Positions 47,064-60,524 of a DNA stretch of 64,000 nucleotides are shown here, in pieces. This stretch comes from Adiantum capillus-veneris (lineage: Eukaryota; Streptophyta; Polypodiopsida; Polypodiales; Pteridaceae). The first letter of the stretch is position 1, and every line of letters begins with the position of its first letter. The position numbers and the translations under genes are program-made. The stretch is taken from the NCBI GenBank assembly GCA_014529385.2, contig CM043958.1, positions 149,019,293 through 149,083,292 of the forward strand, in the 5' to 3' direction. A model generated the notes under the pieces. It was not told the DNA's origin, did not search any database, and saw only the letters and a list, made by a program, of their open reading frames with translations.

Positions 47064-48880
47064 GTCCATCCTCTGAGCTTGTCTCATGGGACTTTTTTTT
47101 TTACCATACTTATGTCACGCCTAGGCAAAATGGGTATGGTAATCTTTCTCCGGTTCACTTGCCAACCTCGTAGAGTCTAGAATGGCCTAAGCCAGATAGC
47201 GCCTTGGTCGCAACAACCAAAAGGAGAATTGAGGCAGATGTGCAAGCAGCAATGAAGTGCACCTATGGTTCCCACTAAGCCACCATAACATGGTTTATGT
47301 CTCTGCATGTGTTTGTGTTTATCTTTCGACATCAAAGTGTTCACAAGACACCAACAATGTGGACTTGCAAAGGGGGAAGTGTGATCAATGGATTCCCTAC
47401 AGTTGGATGGAAGACTAAGGTGGTCAACCTCTAGGGAGATAGAATCAAGTGCTCTATACTTGATAAGAATGTGGTGTTCAGATACCATATTGTGAAGCAA
47501 AGCTTGTCAATGGTATTTCCCTACAGAAGATGGAAATCGACAGTGGGAGACACTAGACTTAGATGTTACTGCCAGAGATTTAGTTGACCTACAAATATGC
47601 CTCCACGACAACATAGTGCATGACATTGCAGTGATGACACCTCAGTCACCTTCGCAAGTATCTTAATCTCAAATATACCTTTGGCAAGCAATATCTCTTT
47701 GTAATCAATGAAAAGGTTGTCCATCCCAGAAAAGAGAAGATCTTTTTGTGTGAGAACATTCCATTTCCGCGTTGTATTTTTGTAAAAGCTTGTAACTGAC
47801 ATGGTTTTGGCTCCCATTAATACATACGGTGTTTTCAATCTCGTCTTTGCGCATACTTGCTTATTCTCAACTTGTTCAATTTTTTGATTGAAACGTGCAA
47901 TTTCTTTGATTTGGAGTGCAAGTGTTTTCAATGTTGGTGTCTTTCAATGCTTTGTCGCATGATTGTGTTTAAATTTATAGTTTTACGTTATTTTGATGTT
48001 AATTTTAAGTGTTTTTCAAAAAGTGACTTTGGTTATGTAAGTGACTTTTTAGGTTTTAAACTTCATTTCTCACATTCACAAAACTCTAGCTCTAAGCTCT
48101 CTTTGCATCTTCTTTGTGAATGAACCCATGGCAATGTCTTCTGATGTACTCCTCACACAACTAGAAAAGGTAGTACTTGTGGATCGAGCACATGAGCTAA
48201 TCAGTGTGTTCAAGGGGACAATTGACATGCAGGCCACTCCCAACCTTCATGTAGAGGCATTCAAAATCTTTCTTGACTACATGGCACAACACATGGAAGA
48301 ATAAGCCATAGTCTTTGAGGGATCCGACACAGCGTGATGCCAGTGGATTTCCTCAAACATCTCTATGCGGCTGATAAAAACTTTCACTTTTGCTTGTTGA
48401 AGTTTATTAAAGGGCTCATGGAGCAGGACTACAAGATAGAGGATGAAGATGATCTCATAGACTTGGACATCGGGACAACCACAGCACACCGCAGTGCCCG
48501 ATGGGGCAAAAGAGCCCTGTATTCCATGACGTGTAGGGGGGAATTTCTGACCCCGTCCGACCCTCCAGGCACCATTGGGCACCATGGTCATTCTGTTGCG
48601 TTCATACCTCACCCCCCCCCCCCAACAATGGTTGATATTTTTGATTGTGGGATACGCCCAACAGGGGCCAACTAGGAAGCCTTGGTTTGTTTTCAAAGGA
48701 TACAAAGTGAGGGCATTTATCCAGATGCAATTACCTACGGTTGCATTATTGTTTCAAAGAATATTTTTTCTTTAATAGAGATTGATATGAGTGATGTACT
48801 TATGGATAAATAACAAGCTGAAAGGAAAATGCAACAATAGTTAGAGCAGTTTACTAAATTGAACTCCAGAGAATGACCAG
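47064..48880. other. Unassigned, with short coding-like pieces
   Basis: Plus-strand open stretches at 48116-48304 (MAMSSDVLLTQLEKVVLVDR) and 48334-48550 (DFLKHLYAADKNFHFCLLKF) look protein-like and may belong together, but I do not recognise them. A minus-strand frame at 47566-47931 is of doubtful meaning. A poly-C run lies near 48609-48620. Confidence 0.35.
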
Positions 48881-48889
48881 TTCAGCTAG

Positions 48890-51030
48890 ATGGGTGTTTG
48901 CTAGAATGGCCAGCATCAAATAAGCTTGATTTTGGGCCAGAAAGGGAGACCAATTCAAAAAATGTTGACGAAGGAGATCAAGAAGCATTGGCACCAGAAA
49001 GTCAGAACGATCTTCTGGAAATAAGTAATCCTTTTAATGATTATGCTGTTGGCATTCAAACCAAGAAGGAAGTAGAGTCAATGGCCAAACAAAAGGGAGG
49101 AGGCCCAAATTGGTTACTCCCAGATGATCAAGAGGTTGAGGAGTGGAACCTCATCGCAGAAGACAATCCTATAATGATTAAGATCAACAAGCACCTAAAG
49201 TCGGAGATCAAACAAAAGGCAAAGGCACTATTCCAAAAATACAAGGATGTATTCGCATGGGAACATGCTAACTTGAAAGGCATAGATCTAGAAGTGTAGC
49301 AACATCGCATTCCACTGAATTTGGATGCCAGACCATCTAGTTTGCAAAGGTACATAATGAACCCTAACTATGCTAAAGGTGGAGGAGATTGCCAATCTTC
49401 TCAAAGCAGGGTTCATCATAGAGGTAGCAAGTAGTGACTGGTTTATTTTTATAGTGGTAGTCCCTAAGAAGAATGGGAAATTGAGAGTATGTGTGGACTA
49501 AAGAAAATTGAATGCCCAAACCATGAAGGATTACATTCCATTACCATTCACAAATATGATGCTAGATGAGATTACAAGCCACAAAATATATAGCTTTATG
49601 GATGGCTATAGTGGCTACAATCAGCTAAAAAATTGCACTTGAGGATAGGGCCAAAACTACATTTATCACTGAATGGGGAGCATTTATGTATCTTGTGATG
49701 CTATTTGGGCTATGCAATGCTCCAACAACTTTTCACCGATGTATGATGAAAATTTTCAGTGAATTTTTAATAAGTTTTTGGACAACTTCGTGGATGAATT
49801 CACGGTTTTCTCCATTGAAGAGATGCCCTTATTGTTTGTGGAAATGGTCTTCGAAAGGTGCAAAGAGAAAAGAATCTGTCTGAACCCCTTCAATCAGTAT
49901 TCATGGTCTGAAAGGGACAACTTCTGGTGGGACATGTAGTGTCAAAGAATGGGATTGAAATGGAAAATGATAAGATCAAGTGCATTTAGCAAGCTAGAGC
50001 GCCAACCACGATGCCTGAATTAAGTTGTTTTTGGAATATATAAACTTCTATAGGAGGTTTGCTCATATGTTTGCAACCAAGGCATTACCTGATATGAATT
50101 GACCAAGAAAGGGAACAAATTCATATGGACTAAGAGTGTGAACAAAGTTTCCAGTGCTTAAAAGATGCAATCAGCAACAGCAGAGCAGGAAGCCAATACT
50201 TTGCCAACCCAACTGGGATATAATTTTCCATGTACATGTAGATGCTTCTGGTATGTCTATGGGAGCCATACTGGCCTAGTTTGATGGAAAGATGGACTAC
50301 CCGGTCTACTTTGACACAACACAACCAAACAAGGGTATTCTACTCTACTGAATGAGAAGCACTATGGATGGTATTTAGTGCTACCAAATTTTGGCGTCAT
50401 CTATTGGGCAAGTTATTTCACTTCTATGTAGATCATCAAGCTCTATTGTTTCTGATAAACAAGGTTATTATACAAGACTAACCAAATGGATGATGTTTTC
50501 AATGGATTTTGAATTCAAAATTTTCCATAAGCTATAAAAAACACAATGTGGAGCACACTTCTTTTCCAAAAGTTTGGAAGGTTTTTCAGAAACTTCATTG
50601 AGAGATGAGCCAATAGATGCTGAATTATTACAAACTACAACTGAAGAAGAGCCAGACCCAGAATGGCAAGAGGTTTACAATTTTCTTCAGCTGGGGAAGT
50701 TTCAACATGACTAGTTCGAGAATAAGTGGAAAACATTAATCATAAAAAGACTGAAACTCATTATCATTGTTGGAGCACTTTATAGACTGGGCATTGACAA
50801 TGTGCTTCGTAGATGTGTACCAATGAGAGGAAGAATGCAAGTGATCATTGAAGCTCAATGGAGATGTTGGGAGGGTACTTTTTGAATTGATATCACATAT
50901 AAGAAGATCCTTCAAGCAGGCTTATGGTGGCAAACTATGATGGCTGATGTCATAGCTTTCTGCAAAACATGTAGTATTTGCCAAAGAATAGGGAGGCCAC
51001 CAACGGTTGATATGACACCACTGTCATAAT
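48890..51030 (+). pseudogene. Decayed Ty3/gypsy pol (RT, RNase H, integrase start)
   Basis: In order: linker to RT (48898-49299, KAKALFQKYKDVFAWEHANL); RT with VVPKKNGKLRVCVD-stop-RKLNAQTMKDY, FMDGYSGYNQ, and MLFGLCNAPTTFHRCMMKIF at about 49700; RNase H at about 50230-50420 (VHVDASGMSMGAIL, then FYVDHQALLF); and the integrase zinc end at about 50910-51000 (GLWWQTMMADVIAFCKTCSI, CQRIGRPP). Many stops; the YVDD region is frame-shifted. It belongs to a family different from B/C. It breaks off near 51030. Confidence 0.8.
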
Positions 51031-51220
51031 TACAACTAGATAAAATATAATACAATTTTTGCCGATCGAGAATAAAAAAATGGCCAGTTGAGGGCATAAA
51101 TGACGAGCCGTGATTACAAAAAACTGTAGCCCAAAACTGTAGCCCTGCGCCCAAATAGACAGAGGTTAAGTGAGCAAAGTGCTCAACCCCAAGATTGAGT
51201 CAGCTCATTGAGTAGTTCGT

Positions 51221-51965
51221 CTATGTCAAACTCAACATTTCAAGCGTAGGAGATGGTCCTAGAGGCCCTTGCTGCAAAGAACCAGCCTGATCTGGCAATG
51301 GACCGTAGAGTTCTGCATATTGTTGCAACTTGGCTTGGGCCTTTGATAGCTCTATCTCAAGCTCAAGGATTCTGCCGTGCAAAATATTAGGTGTCTCTCC
51401 TTGACTTGCAAGATCTCGCCCTTGGCTTGCGAGCGTGTCTGATTCTTCGGGAAGTAGCACTATGGGACGTTTGCATGGAGGCATTGGATTATTGGCATGA
51501 CTTGCAGCCACTTTCTCTACAATCCGACCATGCCCAATGCTAGAGTTCTTGGGGTGGTCTGACCAATCCATGCGTTTCCCAAGGATGTCATGAACATAAC
51601 ATTACTGTATAAAGTAGAGTGCCATTTGATTGTTGTTTGGCATAACTCTCTCTTGATGTATGCATCTTCGTAGCAACACTCGTGCGATTCCTTTGTGCGA
51701 TTCCTTTGTGCTCCAAATCTAATACCTTTATAGGCACCGATTCCTTGGCATTGCCGCTGATCCAAAATAAACGTTGACACACAAAGTGGCTTGGACATAG
51801 TTTTTTGCACTCCTTAAGGCTGAGAGGTTCGCCTTGCAGCCCAGACTCATCCTCTTTGATCCGTGCAATAGCTTCGAGATCTTTCTCCTGACCATAAAGC
51901 TCTCTCTCCTCTTTGTAGATGGCCTGTGCTTCGACGTGGCTAAGTTCTTCTTCCATATTTGTCAA
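51221..51965 (-). pseudogene. Possible 3' part of the kinase-like gene (coiled-coil tail)
   Basis: Minus-strand coding-like frames: 51965-51588 (MEEELSHVEAQAIYKEEREL) and, in another frame, 51571-51221 (a helical RILELEIELSKAQAKLQQYA segment ending LGPSPTLEMLSLT). They follow the kinase-like segment in the same orientation and could be its later exons, separated by introns or frameshifts I could not resolve. No family recognised. Confidence 0.4.
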
Positions 51966-52251
51966 TCAATTGAACATGTCATCATGAGAAAGATTTGTCG
52001 TAAAGTTAATAGGTTATCACTTTCAAATCTTCAAAGAAATAGACATGATATCTTAATCTTGCAGCAATAAAGAGATATAATATTTATCACCATGTCGTTA
52101 GAAAGAGACAAGATTATTTGATCAATTATATAATTTAGAAGCGCAACTAAAGAGGACCATAAACAATTCATCACTTCAATCATCACCATTTAGACACAGG
52201 GAAAGATCAAAAGCGTTAGGTCAAGCTAAGGGATTGTTTCGCTTGCCACTC

Positions 52252-53045
52252 TCAAGGTGAATAAGTACATTGCCTAAAAAATCCCTTTTGTTTTGCTTTT
52301 GTGGCACTTCCATGCACTTCAAGTTGTTTACAACTATGGCACATGGAGTAAATATCCATGGCTTTATTCCAGGGAGGTGGGTTAGTAGATATGCATTCGG
52401 GGGCAGCCCATGGAAAATCTCTCTCGCTATGCTTTCTAGTTTCTATTTGCAAGTTGCGGAGAGGAGGAAAGCATGCCATTGTGGGGGTTTTTGTACATGA
52501 TCCCCAATCCACAATGCTTGCATAGACCCCCTTTTGTCCAAAGTGAAGCATCATGTTGCAGGAGTGAAGGTCATTGTGGAGATAGTCGTGTGCATGTAAA
52601 TACTTCAGAGTCTGAAGAAGAGAGTTTACTATCTGCAATATGTTATTTTGGAACAACTCTACTGTTCCTTCTGTGGTTATATAATCGCGAATGGTAGGTT
52701 GACTGCCATCTGCAGTCCACTCTCTTATCCATTTCTCTACATGGCCCCGCCATTCCAAAAACGTGAAATGAGCATAGGATGCTCTATATGGCGGACCATG
52801 GTAAGTGGATAAATGATGCTGTGATGCATGATGTCCAAAGGTGTGGCTTCGTCCTTGACTTGCTGATCCATTGTGGGTCATGCAAGTGGATTTTGAAGAT
52901 TTTCGCTGCATATATTGGCTCTTTAAAGGCAGGGTGTGTGATACCTACATGTTTCACGTTTGCCCATCTCCCTTCTCCTAACTGCGGAGCCTATATGTTG
53001 AAGACTGCAGTTTATGGCAAAAGATATAACACAGGGGGGAGATGA
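52252..53045 (-). pseudogene. Protein kinase-like domain, frameshifted and with stops
   Basis: N-lobe in one frame from about 52990: LGEGRWANV is the glycine loop (GxGxxxxV) and YAAKIF carries the ATP-binding Lys. A frameshift at about 52820-52850 leads into the main frame (52911-52252). That frame holds YLHAHDYLHNDLHSCNMM (catalytic HxDxxxxN loop, Asp and Asn kept), SIVDWG (in place of DFG), WAAPE and MDIYSM, where homology fades. Upstream in the N-lobe frame two stops, TAA and TAG, occur just before LGEG. In kinases these residues perform phosphoryl transfer; DWG instead of DFG is unusual. Judged a decayed plant kinase-family gene and not a transposon gene. Confidence 0.72.
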
Positions 53046-53465
53046 GACTGATCGAGGGCAAGAGTGGCACTAGCAGGAGCTCTACTCTAACCGTAGTCTC
53101 TGGCTCTGTAGTAGCATCGGAAGAGATGACTTCCACTCTCATGCTTTTGTTGCTCTTTCTAGCTTTCCCTTGCTCTTGAACTCAGTATACAACTGTTGCA
53201 CAAGTTGTATACGAGTAGCTACCCCTGGCAAAGTAATTATTTGAGGGTTTTTTAGATCCTGATAAATCTTCGCAATTTGTCCAATAGACTACTTGACCAT
53301 GTTTGATAATGCACCTGATATCATTAAAGATATGTCAAATGCATCTTGGGGTGTAAATGCATGCTGAAGCTACTCAAAGACAGACTTCGATAAAGCCTCT
53401 GTGAATCGGTAATATTGTTCCGGAGCCGAGGGATTTAGGCAACAACGAAGCTCAAGCTCTGACAT
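53046..53465 (-). pseudogene. Helical N-terminal part of the kinase-like gene
   Basis: From ATG 53465: MSELELRCCLNPSAPEQYYR, TEALSKSVFE-stop, FTPQDAFDISLMISGALSNM, IGQIAKIYQDLKNPQIITLP and VQQLYTEFKSKGKLERATKA. The stops are TAG, TAG and TGA, each one C-to-T change from CAG, CAG and CGA. A frame change then leads to the segment before the kinase domain. The fold is predicted all-helical; family unknown. Confidence 0.5.
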
Positions 53466-53639
53466 GCGATGAAAGTGACGTTTATCATTTTGAAGATGAA
53501 TTTTTGATGTTGTTTTGCCAGCTTAATATCCACCATATCTGCAAGATATAATTTTATAACATAAATGTTCTCAGAGAAGATGAAAAACTATCAAATTCGT
53601 GTCATGTTTGTTAATCCAAATTTCATACACAATTTGACT

Positions 53640-54850
53640 TAAGTCATAGCAAACGACGATATATTATGATTGCAATACATACATTGTACAATAGAGAGGA
53701 GAATACACAAAGAGAGAAATGGAGAGAGGTGAACATGCCAGGAGTGTGAAGCACGCTCATCACAAGAACTGGACCCTACTATATGTGCAACATAATACAC
53801 GTAATCGGAGCGTGAATGTGAAGACGTTGTTGTAATGTTGATTGATAGTTTACTCAATCTAATCCCCGATGAAGTGTGTGGAACGCACAACACGACCATC
53901 AGCGGGTAATTTAAAAATCTTGGATTGTGGTCAAACATCGTACATATTTACATCCAAGACAACACCAATTCATCTACTGATAAGTGGCGTATCTACGGAT
54001 CAGAAAATACAAGGCATGCCATGCTAAGATGAAGAGGGCATATGTATGCATCTCTTCACTCTTTGGTAGACAATGTATCCATCATATTTCTATGTAGTAA
54101 GAACGATGATGTGATTCAATCCAATCCCTGATGAAGTGTGTGGAACTCACAACAGAAACATCAACGGATAACTTAACAATCTCAGATGCAGGCCAGATAT
54201 CGTATATATTTACATCCAAGACATCACCAAGTCATCTAGTGATGAACAATGATGTGTCTTTGGAGTTCGAAACACAAGAGTAACCAGTGTGTCACACAAA
54301 GATGAAGAGGACATAAACTATGCATCTCTCCACTCTCTGTTTGACGAATAGAAACTCTTGTGTGTACGTGAATCAAATGATAATTTGAGATGATCTAAAA
54401 TTGAGCAACCTATAGCCACTCTGGAGTGAGAGGTGTAGCATCATGCCTACTGTACACCATGAGTCGACCACTAAACCCTAAACTCAGCCCTGTGGTGAGA
54501 GATAGACAATTGCAGCACACGAGTGAGAATCTACGTCTGTCCTAAAACCCTTCTCTACAGTAAGCCAAGTGGCTGCACAGCATGAGAAAAGTGACTAATT
54601 TCTACACACTTCTGGAGTGAGCCGGATGGCTACACTCCACGAAGTGGCCTATAACCTGCAAGCCAACTCTGTGGTGAGAGTAAAACAACTGCACCACATG
54701 ATTCTGGCACAACACATCAAAACAAGTTAGAAAATATCAATACAAGTTGAAATTTTACCTCAAGCTCTGGCTGTCCCAAAATCCTGCTTGAACTCTGGCA
54801 ATCTCAAGCTCTGTCTGTCTCAACAATGTCTTGATGCTCTAGAACTGCTT
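53640..54850. repeat. Diverged tandem duplications, LTR-like
   Basis: Copy 1 (about 53855-54070) and copy 2 (about 54116-54345) share GATGAAGTGTGTGGAAC, ATATTTACATCCAAGACA and GCATCTCT.CACTCT. A second set of ~90-bp degenerate units lies at 54410-54710, each with CTGTGGTGAGAG or CTGGAGTGAG followed by a CTGCA.CACA motif. No coding sense. It may be a decayed LTR. Confidence 0.6.
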
Positions 54851-55379
54851 TTGATCAGAACCGGCGACGGTTTCTTATATAAGATATTTTTTGATCGAAA
54901 AAGCTTTTGATATAAAAAAAAGGGTAATACGGTGATTATACGAGATTTTGACGTATAATAGCGTTTTATACGTATAATTATTTTGGTACGGGCATATAAA
55001 TGCAACGTAGCAAATTGAGACCAGATGAGACCACATCTAGATATAGTCATAAGTAATACATCGGTCTTTTCAAAATTGAATTTGGACATCATAAGAGGAT
55101 TTTGTAAGCCAAAATAAATTCTGGGTAAAAAACGCGATTGTTTTCTTAAGTCGAGAAGTTTTGGATTAACAAAGTAGCTATAAGATCACAGCCATCAAGT
55201 GTCTATTGTGAAGATTGCAAGGGCGGGAGCACTACTGCTTGAAGTGATTTCAAGTTGAAGATTTGGAAGTAACCAAAGAGGTAATAGAATAGGGTTGTGC
55301 AAGAGTGATTGATTCTTGATGTATTTGAGATAATGTAGATTCTACCCAATTAGAAACTCTATCGTAGGAGACCGAGTGA
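54851..55379. other. AT-rich, no gene seen
   Basis: Contains palindrome-like TATACGTATAATTA words near 54940-54985. No ORF of interest. Confidence 0.4.
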
Positions 55380-58300
55380 GCACTATTTCCGCTGAAGAGA
55401 TTGTGAATCAGGGACCATTGGATCCCTTAGAGCCGATCATGAAAGAAATTTAGTCTGATACATCTTCAGAGACATCCTTCATGTACATGGCTGAGGGACT
55501 TAATAAGGCAAGTTACAAGGAGGGACCAAACATGGGAGCAAGACCATCCCAACCGGCACCCAAAGTGAAATTGTTGCACTTGAAATACCAAGTAAAAAAT
55601 GAGCAGACTGCAAAGATCTACAAAGATGGTATGGATCGCTACTACATGAAATTAGAACAAAGGGCTAGTGAGCTCAAAGACCTAGTGCCAATGAACTATA
55701 AATGGTGATTGATACTTTGATGATGAGGGAATAACGTATCTAAATGTGAAAAATACCTATATTGTGGACAAATGGGGAATCACAGGCATGAAAGACAAAT
55801 TTCACATAGAGCTAGAAGATGAGCCACCTAATTTGAATAAACCAATAAGGCATGTGAAGCAAAACGAGTCAACACAGACAACATCCATGTAGGGATATAT
55901 AAATACGATAATGGTGAGCAAATGCACTATCACAAATGCGACAAACCCTATATAGGAGAGTTGTCAAAACATAAATGGTTGTATGTTTTCACATACACTC
56001 AAGGCAGCCACACAAGTATCGGTGTAAGTACTTGAGAGTAGACCGGAGAGAACTTGAGAGTTATACATATTTTGGAGGTCTACTCCACCAATATTATGTC
56101 ACTTCAAGTACATTTAGACGTACTGTATCAAAGACTAGACCAGAGACTAGAAGATCGAGACTAGAAGATCGAGACTAGAGAGATCAAAAATTGCTGATTC
56201 AATGAGCTAACATCAATTTTTAGTGCTTAGACCGAAGGTATCCTTGGGTTTGAGGGTTCCAATCACCACACATAGGGGCAGTGAAGCTCCTAGCATAATC
56301 TATACAACAAGATATCCGATCACCTTGACAAAAGCAAGGGATATTCATCCTGATGGGAGACTCATGGAAAGAAATCCAACTAGAATTCCTAGTGGGGGCT
56401 ATGTGGCTAGAGATATCTTAGAAGGAGAACCAAGAGTTGTGAGAATGATTGTAGAAACACAACAAATGCAACCATCATAGGTAGCTAAATGTGTTGCCAA
56501 AAAAATACAATGGATCATGAGATCCATATGTGCATGTTTTTCTCTTCAAACAAGTTTTGAGAGCTAATCAGGTTGCGGGTTTCCACACCTAGTACGAAGG
56601 ATTTGAGCTAACACTGGAAGGATTAGCATTGAAGTGGTTCCAACCACTACACAGAGATGATTTTCTAAACATTGAGCAGGTAATCCCAAAGAAATTTCTT
56701 TATGAAGAGGGGCTATGATATAACACCCTTCCAAATGGTGAGAGTTATCTTGGAATTGGGTATAGAGACCACATACCTAGACACACGAGAAATTGTTGAG
56801 TGTAAAAGCGTAGTTGATGAGGTTTCCCTTAGGGATCTGAATAAAAAAACCAAGGGAGAATTCCAAGATTCACAAGATGATGCACTTCTAGAGATAGATG
56901 TAGAGGATGAGCTATTGAGTAGCTCTAAAAGTGAAACAAAATTGAATGAAAAAGGGGACATCTTCTATAATTTCCCTAACCAAAAATCTAGAAGATAAGA
57001 AAGGTACTGTGCAAAATGAGTGTAAAAGAAAAAGTAGATGAGAGGAAAACCTATGTCTCTTATGAGGAATAAAACAAATTATTTGATGCTTGTAGGAGCA
57101 ACAAATTGTCTCAGGGACAAGATGACATGGGGATATCTGAAACTTGCTGCAATAAAGACAAATTCAAAGATACAAAGAAAACCAAAAACCAAAAATCAAA
57201 GACACAACCAAGCGTCATCTAGGATAATAAAAATTGAGCGCAAACGCGAATATCAAAGTTGAAACAAATATTGAAGGAAGTTTGAACAATTGATCTGATG
57301 CACCCTCTTGCTACAAAAGGTACACGATACAAGATCAAAAGATCATAGTTCAACAATTAATGAGGGAACTCAAAGAACCAAGGACACCTTACGATGGTCT
57401 TGAGAAGCCAAGTGCATAGACTTAGCTAATAAACCAGGAGAGGAATCAAATCCGACATACATTGTCACTCACCTCACGGAGGAGGAACACCAACTTTTGA
57501 TAGCCATGCTCAAAGAGTATAGAGATGCATTTGCATGGTCATACAAAGACCTGAAGAATGTATATCAAAACATTTGTCAACACACAATACCCCTTAAGAG
57601 GGATGCAAAACCTTGCAAACAATGTCCCTATGCATATAATGAAACATTTGCAAGGAGGAGATATACAAGCTCAAAGAGGCATAGTTTATCTACGATATGA
57701 TATACAAGCTCAAAGAGGCAAAGTTTATCTATTATATTCAGCACATAGATTGGGTTTCACTAATTGTGGTAGTATCCAAGAAAAATGGGAAATTAGAAGT
57801 ATGTGTAAATCTCAAGCTGGTAAATGTAGCCACCATAAGAGACAACTATCATCTGCCAATTACTGATCATGTGATAGAGCGAGTTGTAGGTAAGGAAGCT
57901 TATAGATTTCTTTGTGGCTTCTCGCACTATAACCATCTTTCTCTATAGAAGCCAGAGGATCATCATAGGACAAAATTTGCCACAGAATGGGATATATTTT
58001 CTTATAGAATGATGCCATTTGGCTTAACTAATACACCTGCAACATTTTGAAGGCTAATGAGTCATGCTTTTAAGGAATAAGCACATAGAACACTTGAAGA
58101 AGATCTTTGAAAAAATGGAAAACCTACCGCATCTACCTAAATCCAGTCTCATAGTAAGATAAGGAAAAATTTTAGGTCACATTATGTCCAAGAATGGCAT
58201 TTCCATAGATATGGAGAAGATTCAAATGATTGTTGCTCTACCACAACCTACAAAAGTTAGGAAGGTACATGCCTTTATAGGACATTGTAGAGATCATAGA

Positions 58301-59270
58301 TGATTCATCTATATGTATGCAATTATTGCCATACCTCTCTACTCTCTTATCAAAAAATTGAGTGGATCGACAAATGTGAAGAAGCGTTCCACACATTGAA
58401 GCAGAGATTGATTTTTTCTCCAATTCTAAAAGCTCCAAAGTGGGCAAATATTTTTCATGTCCACATTGATGCATCAGTATATGCTATAGGATTCATTCTA
58501 GCACAACCTAGAGAGAAAAACATGGATTTTCGTGTATGTTACTCTAGTTGATAGTTGAATAGTGTAGAGAAGAATTCCACGACCACAAAAAGAGAAAGGT
58601 TAGGAATGGTTTATATTGTGAAGAAATTTAGGCACTACCTCCTTGCAAATAAATTTGTGTATTTTGTGGATCAAGCACTATTGTACTTGGTGAACACACC
58701 TTGCAATATGGGGTGTATTCTCAAATGCTTCATTATATTACTTGAGTTTCATTTCATAGTTGGTGAAAAAGGGAACAACGCATTGGGGGTTGACCATTTG
58801 TCAAGACTGACTCATGGAAAAGCACCCACCGGGATTGATGACGACTTGCCAGATTCTTACCTTTTCAACATTGAGATAGTACCAAGGTGGAGTGATTATC
58901 TTATACCATTGCTCACCATTAGATCATTACAAATTGAAAGGGAGACATTTATCATTGAGGAAACCCAAACACTTGTGTTTATAAGCTGGAAGGATATATA
59001 AGCAAGGAACTGATGGACTATTGAGGCTATGTATAGATCCAGACAAGAGAAGCGTGTATTTGAGACATGATCATATATTAAACACAAGGATTCACAATGG
59101 AAAAGCACAAACATATTAGAGATTGATGAGACTAGGTGTATATTGGCCTAGAATGTAGAGAATTCTTCATGACTATATTAGTTCATGTAGCATTTGTGCA
59201 ACCAAAGCACCTATAGAACATGAAACACTGTTCATAATAACAGTGGCACCTAAATAGAGCTCCTACATTG
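55380..59270 (+). pseudogene. Decayed Ty3/gypsy gag-pol, cut inside integrase
   Basis: Gag-like pieces are at 55481-55708, 56223-56480 and 56560-56700 (FELTLEGLALKWFQPL is a typical gag capsid motif). RT begins at about 57497 (AMLKEYRDAFAWSYKDL), then IVVVSKKNGKLEVCVNLKLV and RMMPFGLTNTPATF at about 58015. RNase H is at 58440-58800 (VHIDASVYAIGFILAQP, RERLGMVYIVKKFRHYLLAN, VDHLSRL). The integrase zinc end is at 59030-59215 (CSICATKAP). The last recognisable bit is SSYIVDYLTS at about 59265, the start of the catalytic core; after that the sequence is unrelated. A 33-bp tandem duplication lies at 57658-57733. Many stops. Confidence 0.8.
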
Positions 59271-60524
59271 TGGATTACCTCACGTCGAGAACCACTCACA
59301 CCACCGCATGAGGGGGATGAGGGGTGCACCATCATCGATGCTCTCTCTCCCTCCTTTAGAGAATAAGCTCAATGTACTATATATACCCCCCAAATATCGT
59401 CACTCTCTGCGCATATGGACTATTGAGTGCCATGTGGTAGCTCGACGTGAATAGCCCTCCAAAAACTTAAGAAAACCCACCCCCATATCCAAATCAAAAC
59501 ACCTTTCTCACCCACTTTGATCCTTCCCCATTTATTTCTCCGGGGTTGGATTCCCCTAATATAAATTTGTGGCACAAGCTTGCATCACCAACTCTGATGC
59601 TTAAGAACCTTTCCAAATTTTGACATTCCCAAGACCTCAAACCGAGGGCCCAAAATTAGGGAAAAACCATTTGACACCATCTTTTGTGTGACAACTGCTC
59701 CCAACTTTAACTGGGCATATCTCGCCAACCACGACTCTGATCAACAAGTCGTCAATTTTGGTTGACCGGACATACTATTAAAACCTTCAAGAACCTTGGT
59801 GGGCCCAAAAAGATTCATGTCAACATGCATATTGAGGTGGTCAAAGTACATCAGAATTGCCCCCTTTGAAAACTTCAACTGGCCACTTGCCCATTTGAGC
59901 TTCGATTGACATCCAAAAAGATTGGCATGCACCACAATTCAAGCAAATTAACATTGATGTGCTGACATCAGTTGTGACTATCCTTTTGCATCCATTCAAC
60001 CTATTACGGATCTGCAAAGCACTCTATCTTTTGACTACCATAGCTTTCATCCTGTAGCTCCGATTAAGGAGTCGTCTAGACCGGCTCAAAAATCTCCTCA
60101 AACATCACATCTTGCCATATATATTAAGCACTTGGTACACCTTGATATGCCAACATGCCTAATTTGGAGGCTTCCTGGTCTAGGGAACCACCTCAAGTAT
60201 GCATTTCAACAACCACTTGCATGTCTAGGGATATCTAGCACTCTTGCATGCAATTGTAGGCACCCATAGGCCTACTTTGCATTGTTCACAACATCAACCA
60301 TATTTGGTGCACCATCATTGCCCAGCCTCCTTGTTGAACATTCATGTTCAACCACAAACATGATTACTGAACTTGAAAAATGCAACAGTAAATTGAAAAC
60401 CAAAAAAACCAAAAGACTACAACCATATGTACAGGCTATGTACAAAGATTTGTCCCACTACACACCATCTCTCTTTAGGTGGGTTGCCCAACCCCCTTGA
60501 CTACAATTTGGTGCACATTGGGCC
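59271..60524. other. No gene; probable 3' non-coding part of the minus-strand Tat element
   Basis: Lies downstream of the integrase stop (60525) on the minus strand. It contains a purine-rich CAAGGGGGTTGGG (minus) near 60487-60500. I could not pair it with an LTR. Confidence 0.45.

Noticed and set aside
47566-47931. 121-codon minus-strand frame
   Set aside because: No motif, no neighbours in the same orientation and ordinary AT-rich composition; could be chance.
55975-56178. Small plus ORF suggesting a separate gene
   Set aside because: Lies in the gag-leading part of a decayed gypsy element, with no domain and no splice context.
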